A stretch of DNA of 64,000 nt, from assembly GCF_003597395.2 (NCBI RefSeq), contig NC_133774.1, positions 47,581,238 through 47,645,237 on the forward strand. Reading direction: 5' to 3'. How positions within the stretch are numbered: position 1 is the stretch's first letter; every line of letters begins with the position of its first letter. The stretch comes from Chelonoidis abingdonii. Taxonomy: Eukaryota; Chordata; Testudines; Testudinidae. A model generated the notes under the pieces. That model was not told the origin of the DNA. It did not search any database and was given only the letters and a program-made list of their open reading frames with translations. Positions 23,980 through 35,814 of this stretch are shown in pieces. The translations under genes were made by a program, and so were the position numbers.

Positions 23980-26900
23980 TGTTTCAGAGTGGGCTCCCAA
24001 AATGAGTGGGTTCATGTGCAAATTGAAGCCAGGGAATTTTGCTAGTTTAAATCTGTTGGTCATTAATGTAATTAGGAATTCTCATGTGGGAAACACATCT
24101 AAATTGTGCAGGAGGCAGAAAATGCCCAAAGGAGAGGAAAATAAGTTAGCAAATGATTTTTTTAAATTCACAATTGAATGAGTCTGTGCCACTCCTTCCA
24201 GAGCCATCTTATTCCCCATTCTCCACCTCCTCTCTAGATGATTTACAATGCGGGCATTTTTAGAAAAGATCTCTATAAAAATACATAATCCTAGAGCCCT
24301 CAGGTGCACTACATGCACCCAGAATTTCCCTGGGAGCTCCTGATCATCACATGCCATCAGGGCAGCTTCGCCACCACCAGACAGGAAGGAGAGGGAGGAA
24401 GGTTCATGGGCCTGACATCTCCCTGACCCTCCCTGCTCCTTTTCAGGCAGGAAGTGCCAGGTGCATTAGGAGGGAGCAAGACTTGCTCTTCCATCTGCAC
24501 TGTGGCTGACTGGCAAGTAGGAATGCAAAGGGAAGACAAGGTTCCTCATGCCCTTTCCCCCTTGTGCTTCCATGCAGGGGCCAGTGGTAGTCTGGTCCTT
24601 ACTGTGGAAGCTGAAGAGTAAGTAGTCCAGCCTGATACAGCAATAGTGTAAATAGCATAAAAAGGAACTGTCCTTGACGTTGTCCATCCAGAATTCCTAG
24701 AATCAATAGGGAACCAGGTGTGCGCCAACAACCGCTGATTTTCTTACAGAGGAAGAGGTAGGGTGTGATTAGTTTCATGGGTCCTAGAAATGCTGGATCT
24801 AAATCCTAATCCTGGCCTGCACTTTGTGGCACTCTATTGGCACAAAGCAACCCTAAACCCAGTGCATTCACCCCCCAGGAGGATTTCCCATGGCTCGGAG
24901 AGCCTCTGGTGACACAGAGGCAAAGTAAACACTTCTATGACATCCCTTTTGACAAACAGTAAGAGGGTTGGCTAGGGATCCTTTGTGTCTTGGCTATCCT
25001 CAGCTGCTGTAATGGTCCCTTAAGACTGTTGGCAGCTTGTCCAGCACAGAGCAGCCCCAAGATCATGAGCCTGTCTCACCTCCTTAGGTGTGCCCAGCAC
25101 TCCTCAGCCACAACTTAGGCTCTATCGCTAGATATGCAGAATGACTCTTCCTATACAGGTAGCCAATGTCTGTGTGAAAAATTATAGGTGGGTTTTCATA
25201 TATTCTGCTGTATTCTACATCTAATTTTTCTGGTAAAGCCATAATTTCTGTTGTATTTCATCTGGGGCTTGGGTGGCTCAGTCTAATACTATGGTGATAA
25301 GATGGAGGAAGCTTCTAGAAGATATGGTGGAAGTGTCATTGCCTCCCTGAGGGAGATCATGTGTCTATCTTTTGTTTTTCAGGTTCACAATGTGAGGATC
25401 TTGTTGGATCCCTGGCTTCTTCTGGATGTCTAGATTTTAGCAATGGTGGAGAGTCCTTTTATTCATGTGTGGCTGGCCAGGAAGCTGTAGTCCTTGCTTT
25501 TGTCTTTGTGAAGGGTGCTGTTTAGATACAACACTCCTATTTCCCTGAAGGCCTTGACAGAACCTAGAACTACAAACATGGCTGTCATGACTAACTACAT
25601 AATCCAGACTTCCTGGCTCCCCAGGTGTCAGAGAGAAGCTGGCTGGACACTAGCAAGAAGAGCTAACCTTGTTCCTTGGTAGTGAGGAGAAAATGGAGTT
25701 CTAGACTACTTTCACATGGAATGCCAGCCTTGAACCCTAAAGCCAGGGTTAGTAAATTGGCTTTTTATAATCTTCCTGCTGCTGCTCTGAGGCCACTTCC
25801 TTTTGCTCATGACAGCTTCAATCTTCCCTGTCCCATCAGCATTCTTAGAGGCAAACCTGGAATGGGGTGGTAGTGGCCCACAAGAGTTCCTCTCATCACC
25901 TAAAAGGTCCTGTATACACCACTGCAATGTAACCAAGAGCAGAATTTGACCCATTACCTACTGACACTGAAGTTAGTGGTCAGCAATCAAAATGTCTAGC
26001 CCTAAAAGGAGCCTTTCTACTTCCCATGATAGAAATTTAGGTTGAAGGAAAGTAGATGCCTTGTGAGTTCTGGCAATTGAAGTCTTTACTGATGAATATT
26101 ATTCTATTTGGCCTCTATAAGCTGATATTTAACTAATGAGTTGTATCCTGTTTGATCTCTAAAAACGGTTATGAGTGTCCTCAGCCCATTTATTTTCGTT
26201 TATCCAAAGATGATCCATAGACAGAAGTTTGTTATTCTCCTTTTTCCATTATCAAAATTACAGTCCTCTCCAAACCGATCTTTCATGTGGATGGTTTTCA
26301 ATAAATACAGACTTCTGCTTACTTATTTAGATGAAGATATTTTTCCAGTGCTGCTCAGTATGTCTCAAAATCATTTACAACAGGCCCTGCGCATTATAGT
26401 TCATTTTTCCAGGGTGACAGTGAGATCTGGGCATTCAATAGTGCAGTTTTAGGCAGAATCAAGGGACTAGATAGTAATGAGACACGCTTTACATTTGTAC
26501 CTTCAAGGATTTGTTGGCAAAGAGAAGGGGAGGCTAGACATGGATTTAAACTCAAAGCATTAGTTGGAGTTAGTAGGGTAAAGAGGCAGTGAGGGAGAAT
26601 CCAGATGCTGGAATCACTGAACAAGAATGAAGCTGAAGAGGAACAAAAGTAATTTAACACATTGGAAAAAAGGGCTGATAGAATATGGGGTCAACTCCAT
26701 GGTTTTAAGTTGAGACTTTAAAAACAAGTCCTATCTACTCTGTGTGGCCAAAGATCCATTGGCATGTTTCCCTCCCTGTCCTCTTGCTGAGTCAGCTGTG
26801 TGCTTGGCTGCTTGATCCCAACTCTGCTGGTGGCTGCTTTTTGATGGTACTGTATGTATATAGTTCATGAGTCATTTTGGAATGCTTCAAGATGAAAGGA

Positions 26901-27180
26901 GCTCTACTAGTCATTACTATAACTACTACTACTATTATATTCTGCAGAAAGTTAAAGCAGGCAGAAAAATCTGACAAAAGCAGCACAGAAACAGACATCG
27001 CACCAACGGACCAAATTATCCTCTCATTTAAACCAGTTGAAATCTTGATGACCTGAGTGTGCGCCAATGTGACAGAGCTGAATTTGGCCTCTTCTATAGT
27101 CCACCTCACTCCAATAAGGTAGAGATCTAGATTGCCGAAGGCCTGGCTGAAGCTAAGATTTCACGTGTTTGAAAAATGTA
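23980..27180. other. Intergenic DNA, no gene seen
   Basis: Mixed-composition non-coding sequence. Short frames on both strands, such as 24082-24357 minus and 26171-26452 plus, show no family similarity that I recognise. A short CTA/ACT trinucleotide patch is at about 26922-26938. Confidence 0.4.
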
Positions 27181-27184
27181 ACTT

Positions 27185-27393
27185 TTTTGATAATAGATGG
27201 TTCGTTAACAGAAAAAGGCAGAAAGATCCAGTGGATGGAAGCTGAGACTAGACAAATTCAAACAAGAAATAAGGTGCAAATTTTTAGAGTGAGGGCAATT
27301 AATTAACTTATTGGAACAACTTATCAAGGAATATGGTGGATTATCCATTACTTGAGTTCTTTAAACATGAACTTTTAAGTGGCAATCTTAAAT
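27185..27393 (+). repeat. CR1 LINE fragment
   Basis: CR1 3'-region text: GGATGGAAGCTGAGACTAGA, AAATTCAAACAAGAAATAAG, TTGGAACAACTTATCAAGGA, then a GGATTATCCATTACTTGAGT segment. The copy stops at the hAT insertion that begins at 27402. Confidence 0.8.
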
Positions 27394-27401
27394 CTTATAC
27401 T

Positions 27402-27848
27402 CAGGAGTGGATTTACCATGAAACAAACCATGCAGTGGCACGAGGCCCCCAGTGATACAGGACAAATATCTGACAACCTGCCCCTGAGTCCTGGCCGGTG
27501 GTGCAGCAGGGCTAATGCCCCAGCTTAGAGCCTGCACCCCACACCCAAACTTCCTCGCAGAACCCCTCACCTCCTCCCCCACCCCCACCCCCTGCCCCAG
27601 CACAGAGCCTGTACACAGCACCCAAACTTCCTCCCAGAGCCTGCCCTCCCGCACCCTAACCCTTTGCCCCAATCATTTACTTCCCATTACTTATAATATA
27701 GGAGGAGGATGAAGAAAAAAAGAATGAAAAACGGCAGAGGGTGGGTGAGATAAGAAAGAATGTTCTTTTTCTTGGCTGGGTCCCCAGGGCGGGGGGCCCT
27801 GAAAATGAAGCTGCGCTCAGGGCCCCACTAACTCTAAATCTGTCACTG
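27402..27848. mobile_element. Non-autonomous hAT element
   Basis: A 447-bp insertion. The left end is CAGGAGTGGATTTACC. On the reverse strand the right end reads CAGTGACAGATTTAGAG. The flanks are CTTATACT (27394-27401) and GTTATACT (27849-27856), a 7/8 target-site duplication. The interior is C-rich near 27540-27660, with a purine-rich stretch at 27700-27750. Confidence 0.8.
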
Positions 27849-27934
27849 GTTATACTCCTTTGTGCAGAATTATACAAGGACTTGCTCCAAAGTCCATGAA
27901 CATCAGTGGTAATCTTTTAGTGGACTACATGTTT

Positions 27935-28006
27935 GGGTCTGATCTGAAGCCCACTGAAGTCAATAGAAAGACTCCCATTGACTATTATGGGCTTTGGATC
28001 AGGCCC
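27935..28006. repeat. Fold-back element
   Basis: Symmetrical hairpin. GGGTCTGATCTGAAGCCCA at the left pairs with TGGGCTTTGGATCAGGCCC at the right. The internal GAAGTCAATAG pairs with CCCATTGACTAT. Confidence 0.8.
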
Positions 28007-28039
28007 GAAGTGCATAGTGAAATGCCCTGTCAACTGTGC

Positions 28040-29640
28040 TGATCACATTAAGGCTAAAATACAATTGGGAAGATGTAAGGTTGAGCTTTAAACCTTAACT
28101 CTGCATTTCCTGCCTAGTGACAATCTTAATGTGGCATTAGTTGTTTTTGTTGTTGTATGGAGGAGTGTGACTGATTATGATGATAGTATATCCTTCTGTC
28201 TGTTTCCCAAGTACAGTTTGACAGACTTGCAAAACACCATTTTGTTTGTTTTGAACTGTAATTTTATTACATATCAATGCATTTTGAACAGTAATTTAAA
28301 TTAGTTTTGACTGCTTGATGGCACAGAGAGACAACATATTACATTAAGGGGCTAACCATTTGTATTTTTGGGGAGAGGTATTCTTCAAGGTAAAATGAAC
28401 CCTAGCGAACTCTTTTGGTATTCATGTAGCTGTAATATGTGATACTATATAGACTCCCTTGTAACACAGCATCTGTTAATATCCATCTATTGTAAAGTGT
28501 TGGCCATAACTGGATTTACACTTTTCTCATCAAGGTGTTGAAATGTAACTAATTTTACTATAATCATGATCTTTAAAAATTGAATGGTATCTTTTATTGA
28601 ATAGCTGTTGCAGGACATCATTAGCTTATGGACTTTAATATTTGGAGCATAACATAATTTCCATGATTCCGTTCAACATCCATCAGGTTTGAAGGCTGGG
28701 TTCAAGGCTACTGCATTTGAATTACCAAAATGTATAAAAATTGGAAACTTTACAAATAAATAAAACAGAGTACTGCTGTAATTTCTTTGTTCAAATCTAC
28801 CATGAGACTGAGAATTTATTTTTAAACAACAGAATCAGATCCATGCATTATGAAAACAAATCATGTAGAAAGACAAGGTTATAATGCCATCTGGGGGGTT
28901 ATGTTGACATCACAATCCAATCAGGATCAGAGTATTTGGCAATTTACAATAGCCTGTCGATTGTTCTAAAGAATTATTCTCTACCTTCTACACAAAATAT
29001 AGTAAGCACTTTCAGAATCCCTAGCATAGCTACAGCACTGCTTTTTTCTAATTTTTCAGTACAAACATATTTGCTATAGAGCAGAAGTAGGAACTCAAAA
29101 AGCATGCAATATAAAAGCAAACATAACAGCATGACAATATATATCATTATGCTGCTTCCCTTCACATGGCAAAATGTGACTGGAAAAATGCAAATAAAAG
29201 AGGCACAAAAATATGCACATATATTCATGAAACGCACAAAAACTCCGTAGATTACACCACAGGTCCAATACAGAAAAGTCTGCTGGGTTCTTGGAGGCAG
29301 AAAAATGGTCATTCAAGCACAAATAAACCAGATAATTCAGCAAATTGAAGCATTAAAAATGGAAACAGATCAACCACATTTCTAATTCATTAAATAGCTA
29401 CAAAAGTAGGCCTTTGTCTGGTTTTAATTTAGGGTTGTGTGAAATGGTCCAGCTAAAATAAAAACTGACCTGAAACTATGCCATAAATTATAACCAAACT
29501 TGAATATTTTTGTAGTTAGAAAAAATGTGCATAAATTCCCCTCATCACCATCATCATCCCTCCATGAGTATACACTTCCATACTTCTTGGTTATCACTCA
29601 AACCAGATGGGGAAATCAATAACATATTTTGCATATTTAA
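28040..29640. promoter_or_regulatory. Repeat-poor AT-rich block, possible conserved non-coding DNA
   Basis: No repeat or exon is recognised. The first part (28040-28800) is long, AT-rich and free of the interspersed repeats that punctuate its neighbours, the usual look of a constrained non-coding segment. Its function is unknown. Confidence 0.2.
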
Positions 29641-29652
29641 ATGTTAAAACTA

Positions 29653-30104
29653 TAGCTGGGTGGAGAAAGGTAATTCTGTTTCGTGGAGGATTTTAGTATT
29701 TCAAAATCTGATTAGGAACAAAACCAGAAATTCAAAATTCCCTCTGAAAGGGAATGTGGAAGCCTGGGGCCCTCAGCTCTGAAGCAGTCCACGTGATGAT
29801 CTGCCCCAAGGCAGATCCCCATGTCCACAGACTTGGGAGACCTGGAATCTCTGAGCTTGAGGCAGTCTGCACAGTGAGCTGCCCAGAGGCTCCAGAACCT
29901 GGGAGCCCTAGGGTTCCCAACAGCCTGCCAGACAGCCTGCTGAAAATCTGGCAAGAAACCAAGTAGGTTTCTGCCAGACTCCTGCCTGGGTTTGGTTGGA
30001 ACTTCAGTTGACTGAAATGATCTCTACAAAAAATGTTTTAATTTCATCCAGTTGGCAAATTCTAATGAAACAATGTTTTGCTGGAATTTTTCCAACCAGG
30101 TCTA
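29653..30104. mobile_element. Probable MITE with degenerate terminal inverted repeats
   Basis: The left end reads TAGCTGGGTGGAGAAA. On the reverse strand the right end reads TAGACCTGGTTGGAAAAA. The interior has inverted subterminal similarity and a GC-rich core. The superfamily is uncertain because the target duplication is not clear. Confidence 0.5.
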
Positions 30105-30224
30105 ATTAAAACAAATAAAAAAAAAAAAATCTTGAAAGAGGCCAATTGTGCACACAAATGGAATCTATATAACCATCTCTTTCTATTGATCTTACCCTCA
30201 CTCCCACTGTTCGTGGCATCTTTT

Positions 30225-30335
30225 CTTCTATTAGATTAAATTGCCTTTGTGGCAAGAACTGTCTTTTACTATGTTTACATAGCACTTAGCACATTGGGCC
30301 CCGATTGTGACTGAAGCACTACGGTAATATAAATT
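30225..30335 (+). repeat. L2-like LINE 3' tail
   Basis: Contains TTGTGGCAAGAACTGTCTTT, CATAGCACTTAGCACATTGG and GGCCCCGATTGTGACTGAAG, then CTACGGTAATATAAAT. This is the same tail family as 62012-62110 and, on the opposite strand, 10571-10705. Confidence 0.6.
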
Positions 30336-30339
30336 ACTA

Positions 30340-31950
30340 TAAAAAGGGCAATCGCTTTTGGTATTTCTGGACCAAATGGAAGAAGGCCCTAATAGATATG
30401 ACATGAGAGAGCCCATTATCACCAGGAGAGTTATAGCTCATTTTTTTCTACTTGTGAAGCTTTAATATTTTGGAAAATCATCTATATGTTTGATTGCTTA
30501 TCTGTACTAAACTGAACCTTTGAACCTTTTGAGGTTTACTCCTTTAAAGAGTCAAGCAAAAGCAAAGCAAGGAATTATGAAAATCAAATGGTCAAGGCTC
30601 ATCTCCAAATAGTTATTTATCAGACCTAATCACAAAGGACACAAAAATGGTAGACAAATCCCATGTCCATTGAACCGAGTGGAGGAAGCTATGGAGAACC
30701 CATGCAGTGGGGATTCCATACCAGTGGGCTGCAGGGCAGTGATTAGACACTATGATGATAAGTGTAGTATAAGAATCTATACAGAATAGAATCCGCAGGG
30801 CCTCAATCCACACCACCCTATAGGGATTTGGTGAGGCAGAATGTAGCCAATGAGTCCATGACAATTCAGGTCCAACAGGCCAAACGTTTATGTGAGGGTT
30901 GTGTAGCTACTGCTGCAGCTCCTGGAAAGACCAGGTGTTCTCTGACCTGGTGGAGGATTCCAATCCCTCAGGCCTACTGCAGAATTTCTATGGTCAGGGG
31001 CCATTTGTTAAGGCTTTTTGTGGAGTTAAAGAATTTGGTCTGTTTTTAAAGACAAGTTAACCTCTCCCTCCATAGAAACCTCCTGCCACTCCGCCTCAGC
31101 CCCTGGCAATAGCACACACTGAATCTTGTTTCTGTTTGTGTTTTTTATTAGACCCAATCAGCCTACCATTATATACTTACAATTATGCTGTGTCCGTTTT
31201 ACAGAGAAAATTATAGATAAAATGTCAGAAAACTCTTGTTCTTCATTTTCTACATCTCATTTTTAATGGAAAAAGCAAAACTATTCAGTAAATTAAGTCT
31301 AATTTGTATGCAGTTTTGCATGCTATGCAGCATTAGGTGCAAAACAGGAAATATGTCTCATTTGAACTCTATAATCATAATTATTACACATTTTTGTTTA
31401 TTTTCCCCCTTCTAACTACAAATATGATTCCGTTGCACTAAGGGAACAATGTGGGAACCTCTTTGTGGCTGATTTACCACAGTGCACAGGGTAGGAACCA
31501 TTGGGCCCTCCTTCCCAGCCTGGAGCTGACTGCACACTTCTCTCTCTGCTGTGTCTTGCTCTCCTTCCTATCCCTCTATTCTCATTCACAAACAGCTTCC
31601 CTCTCCCCCTTGGCCTTTGGTATGAATCAGAGAGCACTTTCTCTGAAATGTGTAAACTTTGGCCAAATTTTAAAAAGCATTACAATCTGGCCTCGATTCT
31701 ACCTCTGTAATCATTTGTCTTCTTACTTGACACACATGGAACATATTTCTCTGGTTCCCCAAAGACTGCACTGACTTCTGTTTCACTTATCAGTGCAGTT
31801 CAAAGAGTTGATGTTTTCCCTATAAAGCTATTTAAAGGTTTATACTGGGCTACCCCAAAGGCCACCTCATTTCTTGTACTATCGCTTGACAGGTAAGATC
31901 GACTGAAGCATTTTAAATTACAGTCCCAAGATATATACATCTAGGTTGAA
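30340..31950. other. Intergenic DNA, no gene seen
   Basis: No exon, RNA gene or named repeat is recognised. The overlapping frames at 31451-31774 come from a pyrimidine-rich stretch and lack domain features. Confidence 0.4.
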
Positions 31951-31959
31951 ACCCTAGCC

Positions 31960-32262
31960 CAGGGGTTGGCAACGTTTCAGACAAGGGGTGATGAGTCTTC
32001 ATTTATTCACTCTAATTTAAGGTTTTGCATGCCAGTAATACATTTTAACGTTTTTAGAAGGTCTCTTTCTATAAGTCTGTAATATATAATTAAACTATTG
32101 CTGTATGTTAAGTAAAAAGGGTTTTAAAAATGTTTAAGAAGATTAATTTGAAATTAAATTAAAATACAGAGCCCCCTGGACAGGTGGCCAGGACCGAGGC
32201 AGCATGATTGCCACTGAAAATCAGCTTGCGGCGGCACGCGTGCCATAGGTTGCCTACCCCTG
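31960..32262. mobile_element. Non-autonomous hAT element with exact 8-bp TSD
   Basis: A 303-bp insertion. The left terminus is CAGGGGTTGGCAACGTTTC. The right terminus on the reverse strand is CAGGGGTAGGCAACC. The 8-bp target duplication CCCTAGCC is identical at 31952-31959 and 32263-32270. There is no coding capacity. Confidence 0.93.
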
Positions 32263-32399
32263 CCCTAGCCCATGGGACCAGGATTTCACCCCTTGAGCCT
32301 GGGTATTATAAGGAGGGCTCCTAGGCTGTGAACTTGCTTCCTCCAAGTACAATGATCTTCAGGATACATTGTAAGGCCCAATAATGTTTATTGTTTGTG

Positions 32400-34555
32400 A
32401 AATCAACCTATTCCCTTCCTGGTTTGTGAAAAAAGTCATGAGCAACTCGTGCCACTCCTGACCAAAATAGTCAACACTTCTTTCAGAGAAGGAATCTTCC
32501 CTTCCTCCTTCAAACATACAGTGGTCCAACCAACACTGAAGAAAACCCCCAGAGATACATCAATTCTAACCAGCTACTCCCCAGAATCAAACTAGCATTT
32601 TTAAGCAAGGGCATAGAGAAGATAGTCAAAGGCCAACAAGAAGTTAATCTAGCTGAAGCTCATGTTCTATACCTGGAAAAATCTGGATTCAGGCCAGGAC
32701 ATGGAATTGAAACTGCTTTACTGACAGTGATGATTAATCTCCTGCTGTCAATGGATACAGGGCAGACATCCATTCTCATCCTCCTGAGCCCCTCTACAGC
32801 ATTCAACACTGGCAACCATGAAATACTGCTGATGCCCCACTTGAGAGAGGTGGCAAAGGTATAGGGGAATGCACCAAAATGGTGTGAGTTCTTCCTGGAG
32901 GAATGCAACCAACAAGTAGTGATGGGAAACTGTACCTCCACCACCAGACCCCTCACTAGTGGAGTCCCATGAGGTTCAATTCTCTTGCTGGTCTTTTCAA
33001 CATCTATAAGCATCTACTAGACAATTTAGTCAGGCAACATGCTCTCAAATGCTCTCAAATGCAGATGTCACACAGTTCTACCTATCTTTCACCACATACA
33101 ACCATACTACTACCACCAAGACGACCCAGTGCTTGGACCAGACCAGCTCATGGATGAAGAACAGCTGGTTGAATCTGAACTTGAGCAAGACAGAATTGAT
33201 GCTGGTGGGCAGAGGAAAGTACAGTAAAAAGCTGTTTTATCTGGCACTTCACTAACCGGAAAGTTCTATAAACTGGCATTTCTGATCTTCATTGAAATTC
33301 CGATTTATAGTCTGGCTGCCACAGGGCAGGCAGGGGGTTGGGGCATGGGAGGCGGTGTGGAGCATAGGCTCTAGGAAGGAGTTTGGGTGAAGGAGGGGGT
33401 GTGGGGTGCCCGATCTGGGGGACACTCACCTTGGGCGGCTCCCCGCAAATGGCAACCAGTCAGGGCTGCTCCTAGGCAGAGGCTGCTCCTAGGCACTGCC
33501 CCCGCAGCTCCCACTGGCCACAGTTCCCAGCCAATGGAAGCTGCGGAACTAGTGGTCGAGGTGGGGCGGGGGAAATGTGTGGAGTCGCCTGCCACACCTC
33601 TGCCTAGGAGCACCTGGGACAGTTTACCACTTGCAGGAAGTCGCCCAAGGTGAGTGCCGCCCAGATATGGCACCCCACACCCCCTTCTGTGCCCCAACCC
33701 GCTGCTCCAAGCCCTCTCCCGCACCCAGATTCCCTCCCAGAGCCCAGGACCACATCCCATCCTACGCCTCAACCCTGCACCCAAACTCCCTCCCTCTTAG
33801 TTAACCGGCATTTTTCATTTACCAACACCCCCCACTCCTCCACATGCCAGATAAAACAGCTTTTACTGTATTTTGAAGAGTCTGCAGCCACAGTGACATC
33901 TCTTTTGACTGAAGGTTCACATCTAAACTACAAACTGAATTGACAAATTGAGGGAGTACTCTAGGATTCCTAACTGATGCTGAGTTCTCACATAGCAGCA
34001 TCTGCAAGTAATACTGTCTACCATCTCAAGTTACCTAGAAGACTCTGACCCATCCTGGTGGATAACGACCTAGCCTCAGTTTTTCAAGCCTTCATTACCA
34101 ATCAGCTAGACTACAGCCATGTGATATACCTGGGCATGAAACTTTCAGCATTTAGGAAAGTTCAACTAGTACAGAATGCTGAAGCCTGTCTCCCCAGTAA
34201 CACAAGCTACCACTTGAACATCAGATTTGTCTTTCACACTCTACGCTGGCTTCCCATAGAATTTTGAATCAAATTCAAGGTCTTGATCCTCATTTTAAAA
34301 GTGCTCCATGACCTGGGCCCAGGATATCTGAAGACTCTGCTTGACAACTTTGCTCCTCTAGCACAACGGAATGCTCTAAAATAAGTGGAAAGCTCATCTG
34401 TACAGGAAACAACTTCCTTAGGAGCTCCTCTGAAACTGTGGAATGAACTCCTACAAGAACTAAGGGCCATGACAGACCTCACTGCTTTCCACTCCAAGTT
34501 CCAGGCACATTACTTTGACCTTGCCTTCTCTAATATAAAAACATAGCAACCTATA
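32400..34555 (+). pseudogene. L2-clade LINE reverse-transcriptase relic
   Basis: Conceptual translation in shifting frames follows the C-terminal half of an L2-type retrotransposon protein. Segments seen include FREGIFPSSFKHT, SGFRPGHGIETALLTVM and a DVTQFYLSF relic of the reverse-transcriptase FADD box. NLSKTELMLVG follows. After the interruption come QLDYSHVIYLG, VQNAEACLP and LRWLPIEF. Stops and frameshifts disrupt it throughout, including a 10-bp tandem duplication GCTCTCAAAT at about 33041-33060. A Tigger-like element (33222-33868) is inserted inside it. It is a dead 5'-truncated copy. Confidence 0.88.
33222..33868. mobile_element. Tigger/pogo-like non-autonomous element with TA TSD, nested in L2
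   Basis: A 647-bp insertion with near-perfect terminal inverted repeats. CAGTAAAAAGCTGTTTTATC opens it, and the complement GATAAAACAGCTTTTACTG closes it. The TA dinucleotide is duplicated at 33220-33221 and 33869-33870. CAGT ends with a TA duplication fit the Tc1/mariner (Tigger/pogo) superfamily. The interior is GC-rich with a CTCCTAGGCAGAGG-type internal repeat. No transposase is encoded. Confidence 0.88.
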
Positions 34556-34559
34556 TAAA

Positions 34560-35505
34560 AAAAAATAAATGAATGAACACCCTACCAAAACAATACACTA
34601 CACTGCACACACTGCTCCCCCTGGAGAGAGGATGAGAAAACAAACACAGGGCAGATGTTAGTAACATTGCCTAATCCACAACCAGAAGGTGCTCTGATAC
34701 TACAGTGAGGAGTGCAGCATAAGGACCTACGTAGAATATTTAAGCTCTTCCTGGGTAGGTGGATTAAGTAGAAATAATTATTTTCTTTTTACAGATGTGG
34801 GAGAGTTCTTTTTTGTCAGTGTCATGTATTAATGTAGTTGTTTTGAATAATTGATTTTTGTACTTTTTTAAACTTATTGTAATTGTACCTGCAGATTTAT
34901 GACAAGTGCAAAATGACAAAAATTGAATACATAAAACAATAAAAAGGGGATCCTCTTGGGCAGACAATACTGGTTGTGCATACAATGGAATTTGTGGAGA
35001 ATTAAGAAATCTATTGGCCAGACTGAGATGTAACCATTATTCTTCCCATTAAAATATCCTATTTGTGTGGCTGAACTGGTCTGTGTCTACCTTGGTTTCT
35101 TTAACATGTAAAATGTTTTGGATTGTATTTGATACTAGTGGAGTGTGACATTTTTGCAGATACTTTTCACCTCATATTTTTATTTAGAAATTAGGTCAAA
35201 GAACTCTCTGGATTAGACACCATTTTGAAGCTCAAACACAACAGATTAAACCTCAAAGATATTTCTAGTTGCTGCTCACCAAAAGTTCCCCCTAAGCTCT
35301 TCAAAAATAAGCATGATTCCAAATGTTTCTATGTATCTGCTTCAAACTGCTCACACACAATCTACAAGACAAAAATTATTCATAGAATTTGGAGAATAAT
35401 TTCAACTACATAAATATGAAAAAATTGCAGACAATTCACAAATTGAAAAAGCAGCATAATTCAATCATTGTCTCAGTTCTCATATTATATATACTCCTGT
35501 GGGTA
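34560..35505. other. Intergenic AT-rich DNA
   Basis: Nothing recognised apart from an A-rich stretch just after the L2 relic at 34555-34575. Confidence 0.45.
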
Positions 35506-35512
35506 TATATTA

Positions 35513-35807
35513 GGTCATGTCTACACTACAGATCTTACAGCAGCACAGCTGTATTACTGCAGCTATGCCACTGTAAAGTCTCCCCTGTAACCGCTCTATG
35601 CTGGCAGGAGAGAACTCTCTCGCTGGCATAATTAAACCACCCTAACAAGCAGTGATAGCTCTGTCGGTGGGAGATTGTCTCTCGCCAACATTGCGCTGTC
35701 CATGCTGGTGCTTTTGTTGGTGAAACTTTTGTCGATCAGAGGTGTGTTTTTTACACACCCTGACCGACAAAAGTTTTACTGACAAAAGTGCGAGTGTAGA
35801 TAAAGCC
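35513..35807. mobile_element. Harbinger-like MITE with TTA TSD
   Basis: A 295-bp element. The left end is GGTCATGTCTACACTAC. The right end on the reverse strand is GGCTTTATCTACACTCG. Both are flanked by TTA (35510-35512 and 35808-35810). A 3-bp TNA duplication and GG/GC termini fit PIF/Harbinger. Internal palindromes such as GACCGACAAAAGTTTT add secondary structure. Confidence 0.75.
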
Positions 35808-35814
35808 TTAGATA

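Noticed and set aside
33371..33804. Overlapping open frames on both strands
   Set aside because: They fall entirely inside the GC-rich, non-coding interior of the Tigger-like element.
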